Shown: in pieces, positions 9,184 to 17,300 of the stretch | Layout of the letters: every line of letters starts with the position of its first letter | Position numbering within the stretch: position 1 is the stretch's first letter | DNA from: Leptospira kobayashii | GTDB lineage: Bacteria > Spirochaetota > Leptospiria > Leptospirales > Leptospiraceae | Assembly (NCBI RefSeq): GCF_003114835.2 | Contig: NZ_AP025029.1 | Span: 124,001-188,000 of the forward strand | Length of the DNA stretch: 64,000 nt | Reading direction: 5' to 3' | Notes under the pieces: model-generated | The model's database searches: none | What the model was told of the DNA's origin: nothing | The model's input: the letters and a program-made list of their open reading frames with translations, nothing else | Translations under genes and position numbers: made by a program

Positions 9184-10407
9184 ATGCCTTCAATCAAAAA
9201 ATCAATTACAAAGACAAAAACAACAAGAAAACCGAGTTTTAAGACAACCGAACCCTACAAATTAGAATATTTCGGGAAGACGGAAGTCCATATTCTGGGA
9301 ACCGCCCATGTTTCCGAAGTCAGTGTCAAAACGGTTGAAAACCTAATCGGAAAAGTAAAGCCGGATTCCATCTGCATCGAGTTATGCGAATCCAGAATGA
9401 AATCTGTCGAAGATCCCGATTATTTGAAAAAATTGGATATCTTTAAAGTATTCAAAGAGAGAAAAATGTGGCTTCTCATGTCCAGTTTGATTTTGTCCTC
9501 CTTTCAAAAGAAGATGGGTGGGGATGTGAAACCGGGCGACGAAATGCGTAAGGCGATCGAGTTAGGCCGCAGAACGGATGTTACAATTGTCCCGGTGGAT
9601 AGAGACATTCAAACGACTTTAAAACGGTCTTGGGGGAATGTTTCTTTTTTTTCAAAGATGTATTTGTTCAGTGCTCTCATCACTTCTCTTTTCGTTCGTG
9701 AGGAAGTAACGACGGAAAAAATAGAAGAGATGAAAGGGGACGATATTCTAAAGGATCTTTTTTCTCAGATTCCCAAAAGATATGAGTCGGTCAAACACGT
9801 AATCATCGATGAAAGGGATATGTATCTTGCCGAAAAAATCAGAAGAGCGGCAACCGAATCCGGCGTAAAGAAAGTTGTGGCTGTTGTCGGAGCAGGGCAT
9901 TTGCAGGGAATTTTAAATCATATTCGTAAAATAAATGATCTTGTCCCTTTGGAAGAAATTCCCAAAAGAAAATGGCAGGATATTGCGAGTCTCATCGCAT
10001 ATCCCGTGTTTTTCGGTGTATTGATCGCTTATACCACATGGTCTCAAGGAGCCGGTGCCGGTGTGGATCTGGTTTCCAAATTGGTAATTATAAAAGGTGG
10101 GCTTGCAGCCCTTGGTGCGATCATTGCACTCGCTCATCCTATTTCCGTCTTCCTTGCGTTTATCACAGCACCCATCGGAACCTTTTTACCCATTTTCAAA
10201 GCAGGCTGGGTCGCAGCATTGGCGGAGTCTTATTTAAGAAAACCGCTTGTGGAAGATTTTGAAAAAATCACAACCGATTCCGAATCATTTTCCGGATTTT
10301 GGAGAAACCGTGTGATTCGGATTTTTCTGGTGTTCTTTCTGCCTCAAATCGGTTCCACAGTCGGAACTTTTATTGTTGCTTGGAAAGGACTAAAAGGTTT
10401 ATTTTAG
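9184..10407 (+). CDS. TraB family membrane protein (pheromone-shutdown/TraB-like)
   Basis: The N-terminal half has the TraB signature HILGTAHVSEVSVKTVENLI and SICIELCESRM, then a predicted GAGH motif (VVGAGHLQGI) about residue 240. The C-terminal 140 residues contain several hydrophobic segments (IAYPVFFGVLIAYTTW, GGLAALGAIIALAHPISVF, VFFLPQIGSTVGTFIVAW), so the protein is probably anchored in the inner membrane with the TraB domain on one side. The family includes the enterococcal pheromone-shutdown protein TraB and TIKI-like metalloprotease relatives, but the bacterial housekeeping function is unknown. It is a single gene diverging from cheD, with 60 bp between the starts. Confidence 0.9.
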   Translation: MPSIKKSITKTKTTRKPSFKTTEPYKLEYFGKTEVHILGTAHVSEVSVKTVENLIGKVKPDSICIELCESRMKSVEDPDYLKKLDIFKVFKERKMWLLMSSLILSSFQKKMGGDVKPGDEMRKAIELGRRTDVTIVPVDRDIQTTLKRSWGNVSFFSKMYLFSALITSLFVREEVTTEKIEEMKGDDILKDLFSQIPKRYESVKHVIIDERDMYLAEKIRRAATESGVKKVVAVVGAGHLQGILNHIRKINDLVPLEEIPKRKWQDIASLIAYPVFFGVLIAYTTWSQGAGAGVDLVSKLVIIKGGLAALGAIIALAHPISVFLAFITAPIGTFLPIFKAGWVAALAESYLRKPLVEDFEKITTDSESFSGFWRNRVIRIFLVFFLPQIGSTVGTFIVAWKGLKGLF

Positions 10408-10442
10408 AGTTAAGAGACCGATTGTATCGGTCTAATATCCGG

Positions 10443-10862
10443 ATGAGAAAAGATCGTTCCAAGCCGCTTGCCTTTGTTTTATGTTTTGCATTCCTTTTGT
10501 TTTTGGGATGCAAATCGGCGGTGCTTGATCTATGTCCGGGGGATTTTGCATTTTATAAAAATACGGTGGAATCGACTTCCCATCTGCCGAAATGCCACCA
10601 AACAAATTCCGATAGTGAGAAAAAAGATTCCAAAGAAACGTGTGATTGCCCTCTAGCTTTCCAGGAATTGCGCACTGCGGAAGCTTCCTTTTCTTTGGAA
10701 AAGTCGGAGACCCAAGAGTCCAACACCTTTTTCTCCTTCTATCAAACCGATAGGCCTTTTCACCTATTGTTCTCCTTTCTTCCCGGCAATTTCTCCAAAC
10801 GGCAAATCCGATATCTTTCTTCTACAAACCATTTTTTAGATTCGGTTCGACTATTAATTTAA
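10443..10862 (+). CDS. Small cysteine- and histidine-containing lipoprotein, possibly metal related
   Basis: The 139-residue product starts with a lipoprotein signal: a basic N-terminus, the segment AFVLCFAFLLFLGC and a lipobox Cys at about residue 23. The mature part has LCPGDF, then HLPKCHQ and CDCP, i.e. His/Cys clusters that could bind a soft metal. The second half has no recognisable domain. I do not recognise the family. It lies 75 bp upstream of a Csp-like copper-storage protein, and the two may share a transcript, so a role in copper handling at the membrane is a reasonable inference but unproven. The ATG at 10443 is chosen because it directly precedes the signal peptide. Confidence 0.65.
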   Translation: MRKDRSKPLAFVLCFAFLLFLGCKSAVLDLCPGDFAFYKNTVESTSHLPKCHQTNSDSEKKDSKETCDCPLAFQELRTAEASFSLEKSETQESNTFFSFYQTDRPFHLLFSFLPGNFSKRQIRYLSSTNHFLDSVRLLI

Positions 10863-10936
10863 AATCCCAAAAAGAAAATGGATTTCCATTTTCTTTTACC
10901 CTCTCTATGTTTTAAAATTTAATAAAGGAATTATAT

Positions 10937-11383
10937 ATGAACCGTAAACAATTTGTAACCAATTCAGCTGCTATGCTGGCGACAGCAGGCTTAGTGAACA
11001 GTCTTTTCGCGGAAGATCATAAACACGATATGACTATGCCCGCTTCCACGGGAAAATCCAAGTATGCAAAGGTTTTAATGTCTGCAATCCATTGCAAACT
11101 TGCCGCGGAGGTTTGTCTGGGGCACTGTATCACCGAACTTGCAAAAGGTGACAAAAGTCTGGGTGATTGCGCGAAATCTACAAGAGAAACAATCGCAGCC
11201 TGTGAAGCATTTATTTCTCTTGCCAGCAACAACTCTCCTTTCACTAAAAAGATGGCATCTCTCTGTGTGGAAATTTGCGAAGCTTGTGCGAAAGATTGCA
11301 AAAAACATGCGGAACACCATGCTGTTTGTAAGGATTGTTATGAAAGCTGCGTAGCTTGTGCCAAAGAAATGGCAAAAGTATAA
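10937..11383 (+). CDS. Four-helix-bundle copper-storage protein (Csp1-like)
   Basis: A 148-residue exported protein with 13 Cys residues (53, 60, 64, 78, 89, 110, 114, 117, 121, 131, 134, 138, 141), mostly spaced 3-4 apart so that they face one side of helices. This is the pattern of the Csp four-helix bundles that store many Cu(I) ions. A Tat-like signal (NRKQF, then SAAMLATAGLV) resembles Csp1 rather than the cytosolic Csp3, although the pair is Arg-Lys instead of Arg-Arg. A His-Met rich stretch (DHKHDMTM) follows the signal. The gene has a purine-rich AAAGGA site before the ATG and ends at a strong inverted repeat. It is probably periplasmic. Confidence 0.87.
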   Translation: MNRKQFVTNSAAMLATAGLVNSLFAEDHKHDMTMPASTGKSKYAKVLMSAIHCKLAAEVCLGHCITELAKGDKSLGDCAKSTRETIAACEAFISLASNNSPFTKKMASLCVEICEACAKDCKKHAEHHAVCKDCYESCVACAKEMAKV

Positions 11384-11403
11384 ACAGGTTATAAACGAAA
11401 CAT

Positions 11404-11429
11404 CATGTCATTCCGTTTGGAATGACATG
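11404..11429. terminator. Inverted repeat between convergent genes
   Basis: A perfect 11-bp stem (CATGTCATTCC at 11404-11414 with its complement at 11419-11429) and a GTTT loop sits between the stop of the Csp-like gene and the stop of the convergent hydrolase-like gene. Its position suggests a bidirectional terminator. There is no clear T run on either side, so the type is not certain. Confidence 0.55.
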
Positions 11430-11438
11430 AGCTGAATT

Positions 11439-12272
11439 CTATCGTTTCTTTTTCTTTGCAGCTTTTTTGGGGCTAGGTTTTTTAGCAGCAGGTTTTGTTT
11501 TGGGCTTAGGACTTTCTTTTTTCTTTGCTGCAGCTTTTGCCTTCTTGCGATTTGCAGGATCAAATTTTGAAAAATCCACTTCTATCTTTTTAGGCACTGC
11601 ATGAACAGGACTTGCTTTTGCTACCGCTTGCATCTGAGGGTCTTTCGGAGTTCCTAAAAACTCACGAATGGTTCTTAGGTTTTCATGTCGTCTCACCAAA
11701 TTGTAGTTACCCGGTATATCAAACCACAAATCCCTTCCTTGACCAAACTCAGTACTTTCTTGCGGAGAAAAACTAAAGTCTTCGATGGCAGAGAGAGGTT
11801 GGAATAAAGGAAAAAAGAGTGCGTTTTTATAATTCTTTTTCACCCAATCGGATTCGAATCCCCAATAGGAAAAACGGGAGTCACTGAAGGAATGAGATCC
11901 GTGGAAGGGTGTACCTAAAGTAATCAGTCTTTTGACTTTTCTTCTGGATTCATCCGGTAATACCAAACAGAGCAAACCTCCCGTATTATGAGCGATCACA
12001 GTGGCTTCGTTAGGTGCAGTTAGGATTTGTTTGGAGAGGTGAAGGACAGCTTCTTCAACGGAAACGGGATTACGCAAAGTGGAGAGGATCGCCACATGAA
12101 ATCCCAGATTGTCCAAATCGGCTTTGAGTCTTCTATAGAAATCTTTTCCGGCCATATGACCGGGTATAATGAGTATGTCTTTCCCTTGGCAATCTTCTGG
12201 TTGGGAATGGCCGGGTAGGAAGTAGAGAATTTTTGCCCAAATTTTTTCTAGTGCGTCCAGAAATTGAAACAT
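11439..12272 (-). CDS. Alpha/beta-hydrolase-fold protein with Asn in place of the nucleophile and a Lys-rich tail
   Basis: The fold is that of triacylglycerol lipase/PGAP1-like hydrolases: an early ILIIPGHMAGKDF segment, a nucleophile-elbow strand, and VKRLITLGTPFHGSHSF. At the elbow the usual G-H-S-x-G-G reads A-H-N-T-G-G, so residue 96, the expected catalytic Ser, is Asn (codon AAT at 11985-11987). It is therefore probably not an active serine hydrolase and may bind a ligand or partner. The last 50 residues are a Lys/Ala/Pro repeat (PAAKKPSPKKAAKKKKR) like histone H1 tails. No signal peptide, so likely cytoplasmic. It ends next to the inverted repeat at 11404-11429. Confidence 0.8.
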   Translation of the reverse strand: MFQFLDALEKIWAKILYFLPGHSQPEDCQGKDILIIPGHMAGKDFYRRLKADLDNLGFHVAILSTLRNPVSVEEAVLHLSKQILTAPNEATVIAHNTGGLLCLVLPDESRRKVKRLITLGTPFHGSHSFSDSRFSYWGFESDWVKKNYKNALFFPLFQPLSAIEDFSFSPQESTEFGQGRDLWFDIPGNYNLVRRHENLRTIREFLGTPKDPQMQAVAKASPVHAVPKKIEVDFSKFDPANRKKAKAAAKKKESPKPKTKPAAKKPSPKKAAKKKKR

Positions 12273-12319
12273 ACTATGAGAATTATCCTTGGGGGAGATT
12301 TGTCTATGAAAATCGAATA

Positions 12320-14482
12320 TTATTTAGTAGTTCTGGAAAAAACCCCATCCCAATTTTCACCCGGAGGTTCTTGGAAAAGAACTTCACATCTCTTGATAAG
12401 CAATTGGCAGGCAGCATCCTTTTTTCCGAAAAATTCCTGTGCTTTTTCGAATTCTTGAATCGCTTCCTTCCATTTTTGCCCGGTATAAAAATCAAAGGCT
12501 CTTCGGTATGTGATTTCACCCTTCGCTTCGTCTTTGGTTTCTTTTTCTTTTGTATTAAGAAGGGAATAAATTTGAACAGGTTGATCTTTTCCTTTGACTC
12601 GAATCCGATCCAAAAACCGGAATTGGAAATGGTCTCTGCATGCGGCTTCGATGGTTTCCGAAACCAATATATCCGCCCCGTAATCTTTTGCGGCCGCTTC
12701 CAATCGGGAAGCAAGGTTTACCGTATCTCCCATCATGGTATAGGATGCTAAACTTTCGGTTCCCATAAAACCGACCTTAGCTGGTCCGCAGTTCAAACCG
12801 ATTCGTATTTTCATTTTTCTTGCCGATTCGGTGTAATCATTCTTTTCCACCCAGGAGGCTTTTAGCTCTGCTAATTTTTGAATCATAGTAAGGGATGCTT
12901 TGCAGGCAAGTTCGGGGTGGAGTGCATTTTTCAAAGGGGCTCCGAAAATTCCGACGATTGCATCACCTATATATTTATCCAAAGTTCCGGAATTCGATTT
13001 TAAAATCTCAGTCATCGCGGAAAGATATTCGTTGAGTAAACGTGCAAGTTCGCTCGGGGAAAGTTCTTCGCTGATGGATGAGAATCCTGCGACATCTGAA
13101 AAGAAAGCGGTGATTTCCCATTCCCCCCCTTTTTTAAGAGATTCAAGATCTTCCAAAGCGTGTGAGACAACACTTGGGTCGACTAAGTTCCGTAAGATAC
13201 TATTGTACTTTCTTTTGTCTTTCCCTTCTATATAAGTCAGATATGCATAACCTAACAAATAAGAAACCGGAAAGGAGGTAACGAAATGGGAAGGAGGGAG
13301 AACCATGTTGAATCTATAACAAACGTAAAATGAAACTAGGAATACTGCGGTAGCAAAAACGGGAAAGGCAATTCGTAACCAATGATGGGTCGCAAAAAAT
13401 AATACATAAGTTCCTATCGTTAGAAGTACAACTGCAAAAAGTCCTCCCCAAATTTCCGGGATCTCATACAGTGTGTGATTTTCTATCATATTGGAAATGA
13501 ACACTGCTTGTGCGATCACACCGGGAAATAATCCGAAAGGAGTCACTACATCATCATGGGTTGCCGCCGCAGACGTTCCAATGAGTACTATTTTATCCGT
13601 AAAAAAACCGGGTGGAACAATCAGATCCGCTTCCGATTCGGCCTGACCCGTTTGGATCATCGTTTGTGATTGTAAGACTCCTCCTGCAGAATACCTTGGA
13701 ATTTCCCTGATTTGTTTTTCCGAATAAAAATAAGACCGAATCAATCCCGATTTTCCCAAAGGGAAACGAAAGGTTTTGTCGTTTTTGGAAAGAGTCAAAA
13801 AATTCTTTTCCAAGTAGGGTTTGGCTGTTCCTGAACCGACAAATCCTTGATAGGCGATTGTAGGGTAGTGGGAATCTCCCCATTTTAAGAAAGGAGCGAA
13901 TCTTCTGAGAGTTCCGTCGCTATCAGGGATGATATTGACTGCATGGACGAAGGGAGTTGTCTCTCCTATTTCTCCGTTTGGGAAAGAAACTGTATTGAAT
14001 GTAGGGAAGGGGGAATCTTTTGGAAGAGGGATTTCGAACTTTCGGTTTTTTTCCTTTTTCTCGTCTACTTGTGCGCCTATATCCGTTCTGAAATTCACCG
14101 CATGGGATATATTGGAGAAGGATCTGTTTGCTTCGGCAAGGCTGGAATCATCTTCCGAGCTTTCCGTAAATAATATGTCGACTAATATGAGTTTGGGGGC
14201 ACCCATTTGGATATAGGAAAATAAAATGGGATAAACCGTTCTTTTCCAAGGCCAACGACCCAAGTCGGGATTGTCCGCATATTGCGCGAGACTCTGCTCG
14301 TCGATATCGACGATTACAACATCTTTGGAGAAGGAATTATGCGAAGGAAGCAAAAGAAAAAAGCTATCGGAGATCTTTCTGTTCCAAACTTCACTGACAC
14401 CCAAGAATGCGAAAATCAGTAAAACAAATATAGGTACGATTACACTTAAAAGAAATGGCAAAAAGAATTTTTGATTTTTCAT
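12320..14482 (-). CDS. CHASE2-domain class III adenylate/guanylate cyclase
   Basis: A membrane-bound nucleotide cyclase of 720 residues. After an N-terminal membrane segment comes a large CHASE2 sensor domain (with VVIVDIDEQSLAQYADN and PKLILVDILFTE), three closely spaced membrane segments, then a class III cyclase domain: FSDVAGFSSISEEL with Asp463 and YIGDAIVGIFG with Asp507, the 44-residue spacing of the two metal-binding Asp. MMGDTVNLASRLE is also typical. A short TPR-like tail follows. I chose the ATG at 14482 because it overlaps the upstream stop in an ATGA and directly precedes the membrane segment; an upstream in-frame ATG at 14509 exists. It is translationally coupled to the M48 protease gene. 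Confidence 0.93.
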   Translation of the reverse strand: MKNQKFFLPFLLSVIVPIFVLLIFAFLGVSEVWNRKISDSFFLLLPSHNSFSKDVVIVDIDEQSLAQYADNPDLGRWPWKRTVYPILFSYIQMGAPKLILVDILFTESSEDDSSLAEANRSFSNISHAVNFRTDIGAQVDEKKEKNRKFEIPLPKDSPFPTFNTVSFPNGEIGETTPFVHAVNIIPDSDGTLRRFAPFLKWGDSHYPTIAYQGFVGSGTAKPYLEKNFLTLSKNDKTFRFPLGKSGLIRSYFYSEKQIREIPRYSAGGVLQSQTMIQTGQAESEADLIVPPGFFTDKIVLIGTSAAATHDDVVTPFGLFPGVIAQAVFISNMIENHTLYEIPEIWGGLFAVVLLTIGTYVLFFATHHWLRIAFPVFATAVFLVSFYVCYRFNMVLPPSHFVTSFPVSYLLGYAYLTYIEGKDKRKYNSILRNLVDPSVVSHALEDLESLKKGGEWEITAFFSDVAGFSSISEELSPSELARLLNEYLSAMTEILKSNSGTLDKYIGDAIVGIFGAPLKNALHPELACKASLTMIQKLAELKASWVEKNDYTESARKMKIRIGLNCGPAKVGFMGTESLASYTMMGDTVNLASRLEAAAKDYGADILVSETIEAACRDHFQFRFLDRIRVKGKDQPVQIYSLLNTKEKETKDEAKGEITYRRAFDFYTGQKWKEAIQEFEKAQEFFGKKDAACQLLIKRCEVLFQEPPGENWDGVFSRTTK

Positions 14483-15663
14483 GGAATCAGTTTTTTGTAT
14501 TGGCTCCATTCCTCTTTTACGGCAGGCGCATCTTTATTGGATGCGGTAGATTCTATTTTTGCAAGTTTGGTAACTCTGGTTGCCGTATCGGGGTGAGTAT
14601 GCGTTAGTTGTTTTGCGTTCGGAGCTTTGGTAAGCCGGCCGAGATAGTCCCCCAAACCGTTGGCAGGATATCCTGATTGCGCCGCAAGTATCACTCCCGC
14701 TTCGTCCGCTTCCCATTCGAAGGAAATATCTCTTCCCGTTTCGAAAAATTGTTTTTCCAGTTCATCCAATGTTGCCGAAGTAGCTGCACTGATGACTTCT
14801 CCTCCCGAGGGTCCTAACATACCTGTGACGATTTCTAAAAATACATTCATCTTTTCAAAACTTCCGTTATGAAATAACACTACATGTCCTATCTCGTGCG
14901 ATAAAACTCCTGCAAGTTCGGCTTCGGATGCAATTTGATGAAGACTTCCTTTGGTAAGAAAAATAAATCCACCGGGACAGGCAAATGCGTTGATTTCATT
15001 GGAATCCAAAATCCCGAAGCGAAAGTTTAAATCTCCTCTGGAAGAGTTATTTGCAATCCTTGTTCCAACCCGGTTTATATATTTCGTAAGTTCTTCTTCT
15101 TTGACCAGATTGTATTTTTGAATCAATCTTGCTGCAAGCGCTCTTCCCACTTTAACTTCTTGTTCGGTATCTGAGGAAACGGATCGGGAAAAAGAAGTAT
15201 CCGTGCGTTTTGTAACAACGTTGGTTTCCAGGCGAAGGGATTCCAGCCAACGTAAAGATTCAAAATCATAAAGTTCAGCTCCGCCTCTCACTCTGAGTTT
15301 TTCCGTTTCGGAAAGTCCTCTTGCTGCTGCGGTCTTTGTAAAATCGGAAGCTCTTTGTCTGGCGAGAACGGATTCCGAAGAATTGGAAGCAGCTCCCAAT
15401 TTGATTTTTTCGCTGGGGGGAAGAGGGGAAACGAATAATTTTGAAACCCAACCGGTTTTGTCATTATTGCGTACTTGTACGAACAAACCTTGCTCACTCG
15501 TTTGTGTTAGACTTTCTCCCATGGAAAGTGGTAACCCATCAGCTGTTAGTTGGGGAGAAGTCAGTAATTTTGCTTTAGGACTTTGCACATAGAGGATTCC
15601 TTTGGCAAAACTGTTAAAGAAAGAACAAACCAGCAAAAATAAAATCAAATAAGTCCGTTGCAT
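14479..15663 (-). CDS. Exported M48-family zinc metalloprotease with N-terminal SH3-like domain
   Basis: A signal peptide (YLILFLLVCSFFNSFA) precedes a bacterial SH3-like domain (about 22-80, with GLFVQVRNNDKTGWVSKLF) and an M48 peptidase domain. The zinc site HEIGH is at 256-260, and WEADEAG provides the third ligand at about Glu318. NAFACPGGFIFLTKGSL before HExxH is typical of the BepA/YfgC-like and OMA1-like branch. The protein is likely periplasmic, acting in envelope protein quality control. Its stop overlaps the start of the CHASE2 cyclase, so the two are made from one message; why a protease should be coupled to a cyclase is not known. Confidence 0.92.
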   Translation of the reverse strand: MQRTYLILFLLVCSFFNSFAKGILYVQSPKAKLLTSPQLTADGLPLSMGESLTQTSEQGLFVQVRNNDKTGWVSKLFVSPLPPSEKIKLGAASNSSESVLARQRASDFTKTAAARGLSETEKLRVRGGAELYDFESLRWLESLRLETNVVTKRTDTSFSRSVSSDTEQEVKVGRALAARLIQKYNLVKEEELTKYINRVGTRIANNSSRGDLNFRFGILDSNEINAFACPGGFIFLTKGSLHQIASEAELAGVLSHEIGHVVLFHNGSFEKMNVFLEIVTGMLGPSGGEVISAATSATLDELEKQFFETGRDISFEWEADEAGVILAAQSGYPANGLGDYLGRLTKAPNAKQLTHTHPDTATRVTKLAKIESTASNKDAPAVKEEWSQYKKLIP

Positions 15664-15763
15664 TAACGCATATCCAAAGTGATTTCGTTTTGTTTGAAAA
15701 CTCTTTTTTGCATTTTGCTAATCCGGTTGACAATTTATTTCATAAATAATCATGCTTGCTTAA

Positions 15764-17290
15764 ATGAAAGCATACTACTGTGTTTCTATTGTACTCATTG
15801 CAAGTTTTTTCTCCTGCAAGCCCGCTAAGGATACCAGCAATAGCGTTCAAAACTTACTTGCTAGGTTGCTCATCCGAAACCAGCTCTCTTCGGTAATCAA
15901 TTCCGAACTACCTTCCAATCTCGCGGTGGCAGTTCCCCGTTCCATTCGCAAGTCAAGTACCACATCCGGTTCTGTTCGTGCTGTGGATGCAGCTTCCATT
16001 ATCAATAACAATGAAACCGGACTTGCCATCTTACAGGAAGGAACAGCAACCATAGGTCAAATTCTACAAGAATCAAAACGTGATTTGTTTCTTTTATCCG
16101 GTGTGTATGAGAAAGCAAAAGCGAACCCGGGTGTTTGTTTACCGGGAGGTACCGCTTCCATTTCCGTAACGCAGGCGGCGGAGGATGAGTTTGTATTGGG
16201 TATGACCCGATTGGGAATGTCGGAAGATGATGCAAAAAGCGAAGTTGCCCGCCTCCAACAAACTGGGGTTCTTCCTTCCGTCGGACAGTCCGTACCATCT
16301 CCTGCAGTAGTGTATCGCGATTCCACTGATCCTGATTTCGATAAGGAAATGTCGTTTTCTTTCAATGACACGATCACAGTTGCACAAACTTGTCCTAAAA
16401 ACAAAATCTATCAAAAATCCATGCGTTGGAAAGCGGACAAATCGTTGGTATCCTCTTCCATCCAAAAGACAGTAAAATTTTTTAACCTTACTTTGGAAGT
16501 GTCCGCATCCATTTCTTATTCTTCCGCCGAAGGTAAAAAGGATAAAACCGTACTGAAAACTACGCAAGTGAGTTCTTTAGGAAACGGAGGCAAAACCAAA
16601 AGCACTGCAAAACTGATCATGGAAGAATGTTCCACAGATACGGAATCAAATGCAGGCAATTGCATCTCACTCAAATACACTTCGGAAGAAGACAATAAAG
16701 GTAAAAAAATTACGAACACCATCACCGGAAAAACGGACAATGAAGGTGGGTCTGTCATCACCGAACGGGTGGATAAAACAGATAATTCAAAATACAAGAT
16801 TATCGAACTTTATGATCCTCAAGGCAATATTCTTTATCTCGAAATCAATGATTTGAACACATCGGATTATGATTCCTACGGAGAGTTAGACGATGATCTG
16901 GCTGCGAAGTACGGATACGGACAAGAAGCAAGCTTTGACGGAGCTGTGAGTGTTACTTTGGGCACTTCTTGGGCGGGCGGTATCGGTCAAGGTACTTCCC
17001 CTTATCCTACCTACAATACTTATACCGAATATGATGAATTTGCATTAGTTCCTACAGGGGACGATCCCAATGATAACGAAGATTCCATTCTGGGTTACGG
17101 ACTGTATTGGGATGAGGATACGAACGCGACCAATCCATGGGATGATCCGGATGAAATGGCAATTGATTATTTCGGAGTCGCAGATGATGTCCAGAAAGGT
17201 CTGAAGGTCTGGCGGGTTGTCTATTATGACGAAGATTACAATTATTATTATGAACTACTGCCGAACATGACGGTAGCTGTTGCACCTTAA
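15764..17290 (+). CDS. Large hypothetical lipoprotein
   Basis: A 508-residue protein starting with a lipoprotein signal (VSIVLIASFFSC, Cys about residue 18). The middle region is rich in Ser, Thr and Lys and looks like beta structure (repeated KTTQVSSLGNG and NEGGSVITERVD patterns). The last 120 residues are very acidic and rich in Asp, Tyr and Gly, for example YDEDYNYYYELLP. I do not recognise a domain. Ten base pairs separate it from the FadL-like gene, so the two are probably co-transcribed, and it is likely exposed at the outer membrane. It diverges from the protease gene. Confidence 0.75.
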   Translation: MKAYYCVSIVLIASFFSCKPAKDTSNSVQNLLARLLIRNQLSSVINSELPSNLAVAVPRSIRKSSTTSGSVRAVDAASIINNNETGLAILQEGTATIGQILQESKRDLFLLSGVYEKAKANPGVCLPGGTASISVTQAAEDEFVLGMTRLGMSEDDAKSEVARLQQTGVLPSVGQSVPSPAVVYRDSTDPDFDKEMSFSFNDTITVAQTCPKNKIYQKSMRWKADKSLVSSSIQKTVKFFNLTLEVSASISYSSAEGKKDKTVLKTTQVSSLGNGGKTKSTAKLIMEECSTDTESNAGNCISLKYTSEEDNKGKKITNTITGKTDNEGGSVITERVDKTDNSKYKIIELYDPQGNILYLEINDLNTSDYDSYGELDDDLAAKYGYGQEASFDGAVSVTLGTSWAGGIGQGTSPYPTYNTYTEYDEFALVPTGDDPNDNEDSILGYGLYWDEDTNATNPWDDPDEMAIDYFGVADDVQKGLKVWRVVYYDEDYNYYYELLPNMTVAVAP

Positions 17291-17300
17291 CAGGAAATTT

